A DNA stretch of 64,000 nucleotides, taken from assembly GCA_006176705.1 (NCBI GenBank), contig QRFJ01000006.1:5731954-5795953 (forward strand), read 5' to 3'. This DNA comes from Cocos nucifera (taxonomy: Eukaryota > Streptophyta > Magnoliopsida > Arecales > Arecaceae). This document shows, in pieces, positions 43,657-58,600 of the stretch. The position numbers and the translations under genes were made by a program. The notes under the pieces were generated by a model. That model was not told the DNA's origin. It did no database searches and saw nothing but the letters and a program-made list of their open reading frames with translations. Position 1 is the stretch's first letter. Every line of letters begins with the position of its first letter.

Positions 43657-46600
43657 ATGGCAACACCAGCGGCAGTTCCTCGCAGCGACCAAGAAAAAGA
43701 AATAGCGGAAGATGTAAATTGGGAAGAGATCGGACCAGAGGAAGAAGACGACGACGGCGATGATGACGACGGAGAAGATGAAGACGACGATGAGGAGGAG
43801 GAGGGAACCGGGGATCCGTCGCTGGAGATCAAGAACCTGGACGATCTGGTCAGCCGGCGCAACTCCATCTGGCCGGCGCGCGTCAGGGTCCACGGCGTCT
43901 TCGTCAAGGGCAACGCCAAGACGAGGGCCTCCCTGATCGAGGCCGAGGTGCTCCCCGCCTTCCGATCCGCGGTCACGCTCGGGGGTCTCCTCCGGGCCGC
44001 CGCGGCCGCCAACGAGCGCCTCCGGCGGCTCAGCATCTTCGAGTCCGTTTCCATCACTCTCGATGCTGGGCCGCCCGATCTCCCGGGCACGGCGGATGTC
44101 GTCATCGAGGTTGTCGAGGCCAAGAATGCCGTCGCTGGCGATATTTGCGTCTTCTCTAAGCCGGAGGTAAAAATCCGGCCTCCCTTCTTCCATCCAAAGT
44201 CGAGAGGATGTTATGTGTTTCCTTTTAGGTTTTCTTGTGTTATTATTATTATTATGAATGAAAATGAATTAATTGATTTGAGCAGTTCTGTAAATTTGAC
44301 GGAGAGCCGACTAGATTTCTTGAAGTGGATTTACATTTCATCTTTGAATTGGTTACGAGGAAATGTCACGTTTTTCATGTTCCTACATTGGTATCGTATC
44401 TACATAGAACAAAATGGGAGTTGTTCTAAGGATTTTTTGTCGAAAATTGCACAGAAAATGTATCAAATGTTTTGACAATAATTTTTTGGATTATTTAGGA
44501 TGTAGAGCTCATTAGTGGAGGTTGAAATTATTATGATGATGCCGAAGTTTAGAGGGGTTTGTTGTATTAGGTTCTGTAAGATGGTTCACCTGAACAAGGA
44601 CAGGTGCCTTGGCCTTAGGGGGGATTGAAAGGCCCGCATGCAATGCTTATGCCTGCTTTCACCCTATACAAGTAAAATTAGAAGGAAAAGTGTTTGTAGC
44701 ACATATGTTTAAACCATATATTTGTAGCATTTTTAGCCCCAAATTCTCATTATTCCTGAACTTGCAGAAAACTTGCAGGAAACAAGAAGGTTGGCTATCT
44801 TTTTACTTCTATGTGGTGTCCCCTACATGGTTTTGAAATGACCAAAGTGAGACAGTCAGGGGAGAAAGAAGTAGAAGTTATAAGAAATGGCCTTGGATCC
44901 CATGATTATTAAATCTTAGGAACATCAGGAATCACCTTTTCCACTCCTCTGCCTCCTCTTCTGAGCCAATTCTAGCTGTGTGAATGGTATATGCATATAT
45001 AGTGGTTGGCGACCAAAAAAAGTTATGGTCATGAAGAAGCCTTTTCATAACCATCCCAAGCAAGATTCCTAGACTCGGTACTGGAGCCCATGTCAGCTGG
45101 CTGGCAGTACGAGTCGGTATGGATCCGTACCAGACCGGACTGGTGCAAACCGACACGGCAGAGAATGGCCCAAAGTGAGAAAAGAAAGAGAGGAAGAGAG
45201 AAAGGGGAGAGAAGGAGAGGAAGAGAGGGAGAGGGAGAGGAAGAGAGGGCTTCCGGCAGCCGTCAGAGCTCTTTCCGAGCTCGATACGAGCGGAGGAAGG
45301 GAAGGAGAGAGATAGGGAGACTCACCGGAGGCCGTTGGAGGTCTCTAGATGGACGCCGATGCCAACGCGACTTCTTTGACGGCCGGTGAGCGAGCATTGA
45401 GGGCGGCCGACATCGGGTGAGCCGAGGACGGCCTCCGTCCTTCTCCCGTGTGGAACAGGGGTTCAGCCTTATTCCGTATTTTTTTTTTAAACTTTTAAAT
45501 GGGCAAATCAGTAAATGATTTGCTAACTTTAGCTTATTCTTTTTTTTTAAAAAAAAAAATTTCATTGAAGTCGGCAAATGATTTGCCGACTCCAACTGAA
45601 AATTAGAAAAAAATAAAAAATCACAAAGTCGGCAATCCAGTTGTTGACTTCCTGCATTAAAATCAAAAAAAAAAAATCCGAAATATGACGAATCCTTGTT
45701 TCGCAAACGAAGAAGGGGCGGAGGCCCTCCTCCATTTCGGTCGCCCTCAGGCCCCTTGGCATGGGCTTGACGGCCGTCGGAGATATCACGGTAGAGGCGC
45801 CGTCCGTCTAGAGACTTTTGATGGTCTCTGGAGGCTCGGTAAGGACCTCCACTCTCTCTCCTTCCCTCCCTCTGGGCAAGATGTCGGATGGCCTTGGTGG
45901 CCACTGGAGGCCCTCTTTTCCTCTCCCTCTCCTTCTCGCCGCCCCCCTCTCTCTCTCTTCCTCTCTTTCTTCTTCTTTTCTCCAAGAATCATTTCGTATG
46001 TCGAAACTGTCTCAGTTCCCCACCGGTCCGACTCGGTACGGGGTGTACCGGCCGGTTCGGGCTAGTATGGAAAACGTTGATCCCAAGCTTGCCTTGTATG
46101 TGCCTTTGTTTACTATTATTTTGAGCTATTACCTATTTTTTCTATTTTGTCAATTTTCATGTTTTGTGGCTTCTTACTTTCAAGCTAAGAAAAATGACTT
46201 TTTGGATGGCGTTGGAAACTTACTAGCATGTTCTCTTGTTTACAATTCTTTGGAAACACTCCCAGTTTTCATGCATGATGGACTCAGTGGTATCAGGAGG
46301 TTGGTATGGGGCAGTATGGCATGGTACGTGAAGGTACTTACTGCATTATGGTTGTTTTTTCGAACCTTAAAATGGAATTAGTAATCCTCTTGATATCTAG
46401 AGCTTAACCAATTATAGGTGATTTGCTGGTTAACTGTAAATCAACATGATCCTAGATATGTCTAGTATTGCTTCTTGTTTCTGTGTTACCTTGAAAGGAA
46501 ATTTAATTGGAGCCAACTTGTTATGCATTGTGCACATGGGTCATGTTAAAGAAACCAAAAGCATAGCGACATGCTTCCTCCTACTATTCCAATTTGGAAT

Positions 46601-49600
46601 TGGTTTTGTGAATTCTTCGATTTTCTTACCTATCGAAAGCTACAAAAAGCTTCAAAACAACCTTCTCGAACTCTTTCTCCTTAATTCCACATGCCTGAAT
46701 GCTTAAGTCTTTCCACAAATCATACATGTCATGCTTAAAAAAAATTTCTGGTTAGACTTAGCAAGTACAGAATAACCTTTACAAATGCAATGCATTTGTA
46801 GATTGGCAAAAAGTCATTTGCCATTGAAGTGAATTAGATGCAGTGCATCCACCGCTTGGAATGGCTGACCTATGGAGTCAATCATAAATATGCACAAACA
46901 TACAGGAGAACGCACCTAAATAGTGCAGAGTTGCATGATATCAGGGTTCCATAAAACTAAGAAGCAGGGAAGCATCGAGGAAGGATGATTAAGAATTCTT
47001 CATTGGTGTTTCATGAAACCCAGCCATGAGAAAGCTAGACTTCGTTCACACTTGTTGTGGGTGTCCATGAGTCTTAAACTTCTCAGACCATCTAAAATGG
47101 ATATCCGTGATTTTTGAACTACTCAAACCATCTAAGGCAAACCCAGCATATTTCCATTTCTTAAAATTACTAAATTTTTCTTCATTTGTTGATGTTATCT
47201 CTCACGTTTGTATGTTAACACTATTATGAGCATCATAACAACCAAACTAGATTGTACTTGGAACTTATCAAGCTTGATGTCAACTAGTATCGAGATGCTT
47301 TGCTCAGGAAAGGTGATTGAGGTTTGTTCATTGCTTTGGAAGCTTATAAAACATTATTTTATTAAGAATAACTGATCTTTCTTCAGTCTCTCCTTTAGGG
47401 AGGACCGCTCATGTTCTAGAAGCTAAATTCAATTTATTTTAAAATTGTATTTAGCTCTTGTGCCAAAACATCAGATCAAAGCCTAAGCACAGGATTTAAG
47501 CAAGAATTTGGGTTGCAACCATGCATTTGTTGTCACTTTCTTTGGAGAACTATGAATCATAATTGAACTAGCGTAGTTGGAGGGTTTATTTGTGACTAAT
47601 AGAGTCTATTTACACGTTTGGCAACTCTTCACATGGATTTGTAATTTGTTTTGTATAAGTATTTTCTTAGTTGTTTTATTTTTATTTTTCCTTTTCCTTC
47701 CTTACCTTTTGGAGTCTTGGGTACAATTTTTTTTGTTTGAGCATCAATAAATCCAATTTACTGGTTTGCTCAAACTTGGACTTGCCCACTTAAACTTTAA
47801 TATTCTTTTCTTCAATCTTATTTAATTTCATATTTGGAAAAAGGTATTGGTCATAACTATAACCATCAAGACTTGCCTCGACTAATTGTGGTCACCTTTA
47901 TTAATGCTCATTTGCCAAGCATTCTTATTTAGATCTAGCTTTGATGATATCTCAGGCTTTTCTATATACTTGCAACTTCTCATCCGTGTTATCTTAGGTT
48001 TTCTCCTCCACTTTGTACATCCAAATTTAATGTCCTCCAACTTTATTGTGGCTTGTTGCATAAAGAAATTAAACCTCAAGCATTCAAACATATCAAAAAT
48101 TGAAGTTTCATTCTATAGGTTTTTCATGTTTTTACAGCTGGCTGTCCACCTAAATGTGAAGTCTTCAACTTTTTTATTTGGGTTTGAGACTAGCATCAGC
48201 AGTTTTGAAGAAACAAGCGAAGTTCCAAGCTATAATCAGATTGTATCAAATATAAAAACCTGTAGTCATATAAAATATTAATATGTATTGAATGATTAAA
48301 AAAAGAAGATAAAATCATGGGCCATCATGTACATTATAAAACAGAATCTTGGTACACAGCCAGTGGGACATTGCTGTAATCTTGTGCAGCTATGACAATC
48401 ATACACTGATCCACCGTGCCCAGCAATAGTAAGATGCCCACTACCTCATAGGAGTTTATTTTTGAAGTCTAGTATAATTATGAGGAGTAATAGGCTCTTG
48501 ATTGGTTCTTTCCTTTAAAAATTGCAGATTCTTGCATTTTGACTATCAGACCAGCACATAGCCACCCAATAAGAAGTGCATAAAAAGTCCAAATCTTGAA
48601 TCATTTGAAGTGTGAGTAGATCTAGAATCATCTAAATTAGTCATTTTAAAAAGAAAATTGGAACAGGAAGAGCATAGAAAGCTGGTCTGAACTCTGAAGT
48701 GAGTGTGGCACTGTGGATAGAAGATTCATTTCACTAGGGTTTAAAATTTAAACCATTCCTTTGTTCTTCTCAAAAACTTTTCCCCCCTTTTTTTGGGGCA
48801 AATTCTTCTTTGATCAGCATCATCATTCTAGAAAACTTATGGGTTAGAATTATGCATTTCTAGGAACTTCATATGAATTTTTATTTGCTTGTCACCTGCA
48901 TTGATTTTGTTTGTATGCCACCTACTAATGACATGTTTGTTTCTTTAACAAACCCATTCAAGTGGTCCAGTTTTTTTCATTTTCTTGAATTGTCAATGAA
49001 GATGCCATTTCGAAACCATGAAATGATCATTAGTTCTTATTTTTCTGCCTACAAAAAATATTATATTATCTCTTCTGAATTATCATGCCAGTACTGGTGT
49101 CATCTCAAAATATTTGAACTTCATAGTGTAATCATGAAGTTCAACAAATTTTAGTTTCTTTAATAATGAAAGCAAGGAATCTATAGGCTTGCTCTTAGGA
49201 AAAACTAAGGGAAAAGGGAAGTAAAAGAGAAACAGTTTCTGGCTCAAAAGTTACTTAGGATATATCATGTAAATATTTTTTTTTAAAAAAAATGCTGATC
49301 TAGTGCTTACTTTGACCTACAGCAGAATATCTGTTATACTTAAAGGTACCTGCAAAACAATGTTATGGAGCTTGAAGTCCTTCAGAAGAAAAACTATTAG
49401 TCTTATGTATACAGCATCTTGTGTTTCCAAAGGTTGCCTGATTTATTTTACTAAGTTTTAGTATAAAACTTGTGCAAGTCTTATGGGATAACTGATTCAT
49501 ACCATATGTGGTTGTGACAAGCATAACATCAGTGAGATATGGATTGGTAATTATTTTCATTCTTTTTTTAAGTCATGTTACTATGGTAGAAAACTGAATG

Positions 49601-52600
49601 AATCTGTAAAATAAAATAGAAAAAATATATAGGAACATGTAGATTTTCAACCAAATGTACTAATGCATTTTTTGCATATTGATGGTCCTTTTAATATGAA
49701 TTAAGAAACACACAAATGGATGCTTTAATGCAAAATTCTTCCCATAAAACGCTCTAACATCCACAAAGACCACCAATCAAATCAATGGTGTTCTGTGAAT
49801 GCATGCTTTAGTTGATCCAGGGAGATGCCATGTGAAGTAGATATAATGAAATTTATCACTTGCTCATCATGTATGTACATATCTGCAATTTGGCTATATA
49901 TATCCACATGCCTTTTTGGTTGCATTAATTTATGCGGGCAACAGGTTCACCTAAGTGTTCATATATAGGAAGCCCAGGTACTGTTTTTCAGGCTTTATAT
50001 ATAATGACATAAATGTCATGATGATGTTATAATAGATATTGAAGCAGTTACCCCCCCCCAAAATTCTCTCTCTCTACTCACTCTTGCTATCCAAAAGGTA
50101 ATCATGTCATGCAAGCATGCATATATATCATTTGCTTATCTCCATGTATCTTTCTAGTTTCTAGGTATTGTTTTGTTCTCAGAAAAGCATGTTCTTCTGT
50201 AAGGCTGTTCTGAGTACTCTTTTCTGCTAATTGACATTTCTATATCTATAAACCCTGTGTTGTTTAAATTCTTTATATTCAGTGCTACCCATGTTATACT
50301 GTCATGTTTTTAAATGTTTGTTGTAATTCATTTTGTTTAATGCATCTCAGAATTGTTTAATCTACTTTGTAGGCTAGAACTTGGTCGCTTGAAGGATCAC
50401 TGAAGTTCAAAAACTTGTTTGGCTATGGTGATATTTGGGATGCTTCTGGGGCTTATGGCTGGGACCGAATATCAGAGATTAGTGCTGGACTGTCCTTACC
50501 CAGATTCTTAGCGTTATCAACTCCTCAAACAGCTAGACTTTCGCTACTTACCCAAGATTGGTTTAAACTTTCATCTTATAAAGAACATTTATTAGGCCTT
50601 TCTTTTGGTTTGCTATCAACTAAACATCAAGATTTGACTTGCAATCTTACACTGCGTGTGTTAAGTGATCCATCACATATATCAGCCGAGTCAAGGAGGA
50701 GGCAGATGCTCTCCTCATTTAAATACACGTATAAAATTGACAAGAGAGATTCAAATCTAAGGCCAACATGTGGATATGCTTTTCTCTCTGCATCTCAAGT
50801 TGGTGGCCTTGGACCTGATAGTGGGGATTCACGATTTATACGACAGGTAATATATTCCTACTTTTTCTAGTTTTCATTAAAATGGGTTTTGCTTAAGTAT
50901 TTATACTCTAGTAAACTACCATCTTGGCTCTGTCAGCATTGTTCAAACATGTAAGCTTAATTCATCATTTCTCATACCTTTACTGTGAGAGGCTGAAAAT
51001 CATTTACTATTGTTGATCTTTTATGTTTCCTCCAATGAAGCAGCAAAAAAAGTTAAAAACAAAATGTAGAGTGTAAATGTTCATAACTTATCTTGTCTTT
51101 TGTGGAGGATGTAAATGTTTTAAGAGTATGGAACCATTTGATTGCTGGTCACTTATGTATCCTGTGATTTTGATTGCAGTTGTTGGTATTGTCTCTTGTT
51201 CTGGTTTGTTTCTCTGTTCTTATTAGATGGTGTAAAATGCTTTGGAAGATTGGAGCATGATAGTATACTCGATTTCTTTTTTATTCTTGCTAGTCATATA
51301 ATGATCCTGCTAATTTTGGATTTAGTTCTGAGCTTCTGATGATATTAGTCTTTGACTTGCAATCACCATATTGTTTTTTACATTTAGGCTCTTGAATGCA
51401 TTGCAGTTGTATGCCTTATTAAATTTGCATTCCCAACATATAACATGCCATTTTACATTGTAGTCATTATGGATAAGAACTGTTATCTGATATATAAAAA
51501 TTGGCTATATATTATTGATGTTGTATTAAGCCACAGAACTCTAACTTATTTCACATAAATTGACACAATGAGAAGTTATCCTAGAATGCACTAGAGATTG
51601 GTATGACTAATTGTTCATGAAAGGGCTCCAAAAAGCATGGCATGGACCATAAGTCTAGTGATTGCCAGGGTGGGCATACCAGTGTGCTAAGTACAAAGCT
51701 AAGTCTTGATCTTTTCTAAATAGTCACTAATAATGTGTATATATGACACAAACATGCAAAGACTGTGAATAGAATACGTTAGAAAGGAACTAAATGGTGA
51801 ATGTTGGAGTTTAGGTTTTCTAGATTCTAAATAAGCTCCTACACTGTCCGTATGGTCCTCGAAATTATTGGCAGATCACGTGAGTCTATGCTGTCAATGC
51901 CATTCTTTTCTTCTTTCACTCTGTTTTCTCACATGCACACACTCATCAGATGAGAATGATAAAACTCCTAGGGTGGGTCAACCCCTTAGAATTATTAAGC
52001 CCTTTAGTAAACACTGAATCGGAGTTGCATTCTTGAGAGATGGGTGAGAGAATTAAATGTATAAGCAAGAGTGGAAGAGAGATAGGTCTCTAGGTACACT
52101 TAAGTTCTCCTCAAATTTATCTTTCTTGATAGGTTAGGCCTGGACAACTTTGCTACTGCGGACCAACAATAAATTACAAAAGATGTATAATATTATTCAG
52201 TCCTTGATAGAGATAGAACTAACTAAAGTAGTCTGCCTTTAAATTAGTTACCTGCGGTTCGGCCCATCTACCTTTCTTTATGCTTGAATGGTCTTGGGGT
52301 ATTTAATCATTGCCTAGCCCATAATCCTTACAATTAATTCATGGTCCCTAGGACCTTAAATTAGCACAGGCACCAACCAAAATAAAATCATTCTCAATGA
52401 GCACAGGTTTGGTCCTGAAGACATTGAGCTTAAACTACAATGAGTGGTGCCCTTTATGTTAGTTACAACTTGCATGCTGTATATCTGAAATCTACATATT
52501 GCATCTTGATCATGGTTTCCTAAGATGGATTTAAAGATCATAATGTTGAGTTGTTGACAGATTCATCATGAAACAAACAACTTGTTAGTGCAAAATCACC

Positions 52601-55600
52601 TCTTTGGTTTGAGAAAAAAAATCTTTTTAATCCTATCAGACACTATACACTATGCCAACTTCATCATGCCAAAACCTTGACATGATTATCTAAATATTTA
52701 AAGTTTTAAACTATGCTCAAAATAATCCAATCCTTGTGCTAAACCCAAATTGACCGCATGGATATTCTACAAGGAGACAACTGTATACTCTTTTTCTTGA
52801 TTCAAGGTCAATTTGTCAGACATACCCAATACTTACATGTTTTTTAAATTTAGAAATCATAATCGTAATCATCTAGCTTTTTCCCAACAATTGGCAGTCA
52901 GCTTTATGGATCCTCAATTGCTAAAATATTCCTATTTAGGGCCACCTCCAATGTTATTTGAAGTTTCTCCATATCCTTACAACCAAGGTTTTGAAAACCG
53001 ATACCGGTGATCGTTTCGATACTATACCGACACAAACTGGCATGTCAATTTTTTTTTGGTTTTTTTATTTTTTTTGGATGTCCAATCAAATTTTATTTGA
53101 TTATTGAATGTTTTAAATTTTAAATTAATATTTGGTGGTTTTAATTAATGTTCGTATCACTTCGATACACCTTTAATTGTATATGACATGAATCTAAGTG
53201 TGACATTATATTATTTAACATCCTAAATAATCAATACATGGACTATATATCATTGGATCCTAAAATGCTTAAATTAATTAAAAATCTAAAATACTTAATA
53301 TGTACCAATCATCAGAATCTGGTTGACCGTCGATGTCCATCCGTAGCAGGATCATTTACATAGTCCGGAAAAACATCAGTCCATTCCTCTAACCAATTAG
53401 TATTATAATCCTCTGTGCTCATTCCATAAGGTAGACGTGCTGGATCGTAAGACATCCTCGAACTCTTATTGAGGTCCTGGCTCTAAGAGGTATCCTTGGG
53501 CTAATAGCATGGTTGTGAAGGAGTCCATCCAAATATACCGATAGCAAATTTTAATCCACAAGATGCTCCGGACTGCATAGGATAATAGCTACTAAAAGAC
53601 GATATCTCTGATGCATCATATCCATATCCATAAGGATCATAGGCTACCTGTGGTTGCAAGTAAGAGGATCATAATATGAGGATAAATCTGATATATCTAT
53701 GGATCCTACTCCACTTGCGAGGTCATTTGTAGCTGCATCATGTTTTGAACGATCTTACGGAGCCCGTCGTCTGTATAAAATCGTATCCTCGCATGCTCTA
53801 ACAACTCATGTACTGTGGTCTCTATCCTGTATAGTGTACATAAATTGAGTCTCATCAATGAATAAAGACCACCAACAACTATGCCTCCTGTCCTCTGATC
53901 TCTTCATGATCACCAGATCCATGACTAGCTGAAGAACTATCATCATTGCTCTATCTGGTGTCTGAATCAGAGTGAACCGAATGCTCTCTCTTTAATAGGG
54001 CTACAAATGCCTTTCCTTTTCTTTTGTCTCTGTGCATAGCAGATGCTTGCCCTCTCATCATGCCTTGCTCTGGTTGTCTAGGCTGCGAGGGTGGATGCTG
54101 TGGTGTATCGGCTAGAGACTTATGTGGAATGTTACTGCTTGCCCATTGAGAGGTGTTTATCTCAACCTCCCTAGCAATAAAACTGGCTGGTCGTGGAGGC
54201 GATCCTGACTCATTAAGCTCTGGCTTCTGCTGCTGACTTATAACCCATTCGATTATCAGATCTTCATTTTCATTAGCAAAATCACTCGTAATCAGATTCG
54301 AATACTTCAGCCGAACTTCTCCTCAATGCATTTGAGTCTCAACCTTAAATTGTAGTGCACATACACAAGATCATTGAGGCATTTCTATTTTACACAGTTC
54401 CTCTGCTTGCTATGGATAAAGGCAAAGGTCGACCACTTGCACTCACATCCACTCAATGAAATCATCTGGAAGAGGATTTTGATGGCAAGATTCTTTAGAT
54501 TTCGTGTGGATCCACTAAAATGTATCTACCATTCAGCTGCAAAATCATTGAAATTTTGCAAAATCAAAAGATTAAATATGTCAATATGATAATAGATTTA
54601 TTAATATATATCTAGATTCATCTTTGATTTGCTTCTGATCGCTATATTATTTCCAAATGATTCTGTGCCCTCGCTAAATATTTTCATCGGTAAAATATTT
54701 ATTTATTATAATGTCTTACTTATTAAAGATACAGCTAAATCAATAAATATCACCGAACTTATTTGTTCAAGACACATCGCCGCGATGTCTGAATCGGGCT
54801 CCAACTTGTTTATTACATTTCGTAGGACGGACAAAAGCTCTTCATTCATGCCAATCCCAAGTATGGAGTATTGGAACCTCGAATTTAGATAATAAGTTGC
54901 TTATAGATTTTTATAATTGGTTAAGTTTATTTATATAAATTTTCAAAGAGTTCTTGATTTGTTGCTTACCTGTTATATGCAACTCCTTATCTATTTGATA
55001 GCCCCATCGATGGTCGATGATTCTGATGTACTCATCGTCATGTTGGATCTACCATCTTGATTTGTTCCTTTGTTCTCTCCATCATATAATATAAGAAGTC
55101 CATCTGGGAGTATCGCTCACCATCCATGGTCCGAAACACTTCATATAGAGGCTTGGTAGCCGCCACTATCTTCTTGGCCCGCTGTCAAAATGATTGTCTC
55201 GTCACTAAGCTCTCCATATTACTTTCTTTAATGCCTGTCCTAGCATATCTGCTCTATTGCCACTCAAGACTGACAAACATCTGATGCAACTATACTTTCT
55301 TATCAATCAGGCTATCAAGTGCTATATAATTGGTAGCAAATCGTGTGACTTTTGATTTCAATATATCGCCCCTAGCATAATGCCGCATCAATGATAGGAT
55401 CCATGTATGGTTATAAATGAATCTGGTAATGCTCTGTATTAACTCTAATACCTTCTGTACCTTACGAATCTTTCCAATATCCATGAATATCAGATTAATA
55501 TAGTGTGCAGCACACGAGGTCCAAAAAATATGTGGTCGCTGCTCCATTAATATCTCCCCAGCAGCCCTATACTGTGGTCCATTATTTGCGATAATCTGTA

Positions 55601-58600
55601 TGATATTTCGCTCTCCTAACTCATCAATCACCTCTATCAATTTAAGGATGTAGCTGCTATCGTGCACCTCAGCTGAAGCATCAATAGACTTGTGAAAAAA
55701 TGTTCTTCCATTACGATATGTCAAGAAGTTAGTGATGCTTCGTCTAGTAGGAACAGTTCAACTATCATACATCACAATCAACCTGTATTCAGGTCACTTG
55801 CTCTGATACGAGGTAATTTATTTTTCTAGATCCTCTTTATTGTTGTTAAGAAGCTCACCATGGATATCTTTTGGTCATGAAGGATCTACACCTGGATCGG
55901 CAACCTGTGTAAATGAAATGGCAGAGCGATAGTATGGGTTGTTTGCTGTGTTCCCTAGGATATGACTGAAATGAAACCAAGATTCAATAGCTCGCCGCAT
56001 ATCCTTCTTATTTTTTCTCAAGTTAGTATTAATCCTCTGTTGTTTGGAATCTTTGTTAGGAAAGACATGTGGATCCAAGTCGTTCATGCTGGAATCTCTT
56101 TAGAGAATTTCTTTCTACTGCCAAATGCTTCCAACATGGACACAAGATGGCTGGTGCTTCTACTAGCGGATTCTCTAACTGAGGATGTCCTTTTAAATCG
56201 TGACTCAAGCTCTGCTGCAGTGCTCCCGAGCCTAAACCATCCTCATAAGCTGATGGCCCAAATCGAGCTCTATGCCTAGCTACCTCTAGCTACCACTAAT
56301 CATCCAAGCTCGTCTGAATAGCAGCCTCGATCCATGCCTGCTTATCATCTGGAATAGATCCTTTCTCTGACTCCCTGGAGTGATAAGAAGATAGCTCTGC
56401 TGCTCAACAGTTCATCTCTGCCTTCATTAAATTTCTTTCCTTCGCTGCTTTAAAATCATCGAAGTACTTTTTCATCAATTGACGAACTTCTTGTGGATAC
56501 TTACGGCACATAGATACATTCAGATAGCCACCAGCCAAATACTGCTTCAAATGTGTAACTCCTTGAATTCTATGTTGCACCATTTACATCTCCAATAATG
56601 CTGACCTAAGAACATCTTACCATGCTCCCAACCAATGTTACGCTTTGGATCATTTTTCTTTCTCTGTAGATGCATTTTTAAAAATTAATAAGCACATTAT
56701 TTTAATAATTACGTAAAAATTGAAGACTTCATTTATCTAATTTTTCTATTTTTAAAAAAATTATTTAATTATTTTTAAAATAAATTATATTAAATTTTTT
56801 TAAAAATTATAAAAAATTATTTAATCTTAGATCCATATAGAATTTTACCATGGATACTATATATAATTTTCTTAGACAGTAGACATGCATGAAATGCTAC
56901 TTTTTTTCCAAATTTAGGCCTAGGCCATTATGTGTAAGATGTATCAAAACTTTGATAAATGAGTACCAAATTTATGTCGAAAGTAGCTTGTAATTGCTAA
57001 ACAATAATTTAAATCTAATTTTATAGTTATTTTTTAAAATTTTATTTTTTTAATTATTTTTATTTTAAAATATAATTTTAATTTAAAAAAATTATATATT
57101 TAATAAAAATTAATGATTTTAGTATCATTGTGTAGATCATCCTTAGATCTACAACATATATTAAAATCATATATATAAAAAAAGACATGGTTTCCCCTTT
57201 TTTTTCCCTTCAATTTTCACATTTTTTTTCCAAAAAAAGAGAGGAAGAGAGATAGAAAGGAGAAACATACCTTAAAGGGTTTTAATCCACTTTTACCTAA
57301 ACTCTTCTTGCCGCTCTTGGTGTTAGAGAGTGAGAAATAGGAAGAAGGATTGAATAAAAGGGAGAAGAGAAGCCGCTGAAGCTCTCTGTCCTTTAATAAA
57401 CAGCCAAACCAGGCGGTTCGGCTCGAACAGTAATGTACCACCTGGTTCAATATGAAACCATCTAGTTCGGGACCAAACCGGGTGGTTCGACAATTTTTTT
57501 TTTTGGGGTGGGGGGGTGCCGAAAACCAGGGCTGAACCGACCTGATTCAGTGGTGGTTCGGCTCGGTATGGAATTGAATGGTTCGGTCCAGTTTTCAAAA
57601 CCATGCTTACAACCATCATTGTGTTAATTTAGGTCTTCGTCCTTTCTTACAACCTTCAACACAAATTGAAGTACCTCTTCTAATAGGTTCTTACTTAGAT
57701 CTTCATTGTACATCTATACCATCGCAATTGGTTTTTATTGCTTTGTCCTTAATTTATGCAACATCTACAGCTTCTAATATATTCATTTCTTAATCTATCC
57801 TTTCTAGTTTTACCACACATCCATCTTAACATTATCATTTTTTGCCACACGCAATTTGTTTCCATGTACTTTCTTTATCACCTAGCATTTTGAGCCATAC
57901 AATATTATAGGCTTTGCTATTATTCTATAAATTTTTCCTCAAGTCTCCAAGGTATGCGCCGGTCTTATAATATTCCATATATACCTCTCCACTTCATCTA
58001 CCCATCTCTAATTCTGTTACAAATATCTTTATCTCTCTTCCCATTCCTTTATATATCAGATTCTAATTAACAAAATTAGTCACTCTATGTATCTCTTGTC
58101 TAACAATCTTAATTGATATTATGTCTTTTTGGGCATACTCATATTCCAGCATTAAGTTTAGAAATAACTATGAAATATTTTATATATAAAGATCCAAAAA
58201 TTATCAAACATCTTTTCGAGCATACTAATTCCAGTATTTAATGCTATAATTTTATAAACCCACCTATTTTTAGCAGTGATTTCATGTTAGCATATTGTTC
58301 ATTGTTTTTTTCCTTTTCTATTTTGGACAAAATTCCTAATATTGTAATCACAAGGCCGATGAGTAGGCTTGCTGATGCAAAGGTGTGTCCAATCCTGGAC
58401 ATATATAAAAGTGATATTACCATGCTCCTTTATTTTACGATATTGGATCTGTTCTTATTCCATTTCTAGTTAGTGTTCCTATTGCTACTGCTTTCCTTCT
58501 TGCATCTATTCATTCAATTCCATCAAACCTGACACCAGAAAACCAGAAATTCAATACTTGTCGTGCTCGTGGGATATTGGATCCTTCCTTTCTTTCCTTC

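Larger units (their letters stand above)
52850..58260 (-). mobile_element. RTE-type LINE remnant in SAM50 intron 2, split by a hAT element
   Basis: Minus-strand translation of 57606-58060 gives the C-terminal part of an RTE reverse transcriptase with many stops and shifts: DKDICNRIRDG, then MKWRGIYGIL, KPIILYGSKC, MIMLRWMCGKTRKDRLRNEY, QLRWY and KKGRRPKLT. After removing the hAT element the same protein tail goes on at 52975-52850 (KDMEKLQITLEVALNRN). The upper limit (about 58260) and the lower limit are approximate. It is an old insertion that predates the hAT. Confidence 0.78.

Noticed and set aside
43650..44193. Antisense frames of 157 and 179 codons
   Set aside because: Shadows of SAM50 exon 1, opened by its acidic codon run and high GC.
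45090..46381. Arg/Glu-rich and Ser-rich frames up to 240 codons in SAM50 intron 1
   Set aside because: They come from GA/CT tracts of the fold-back element and have no domain.
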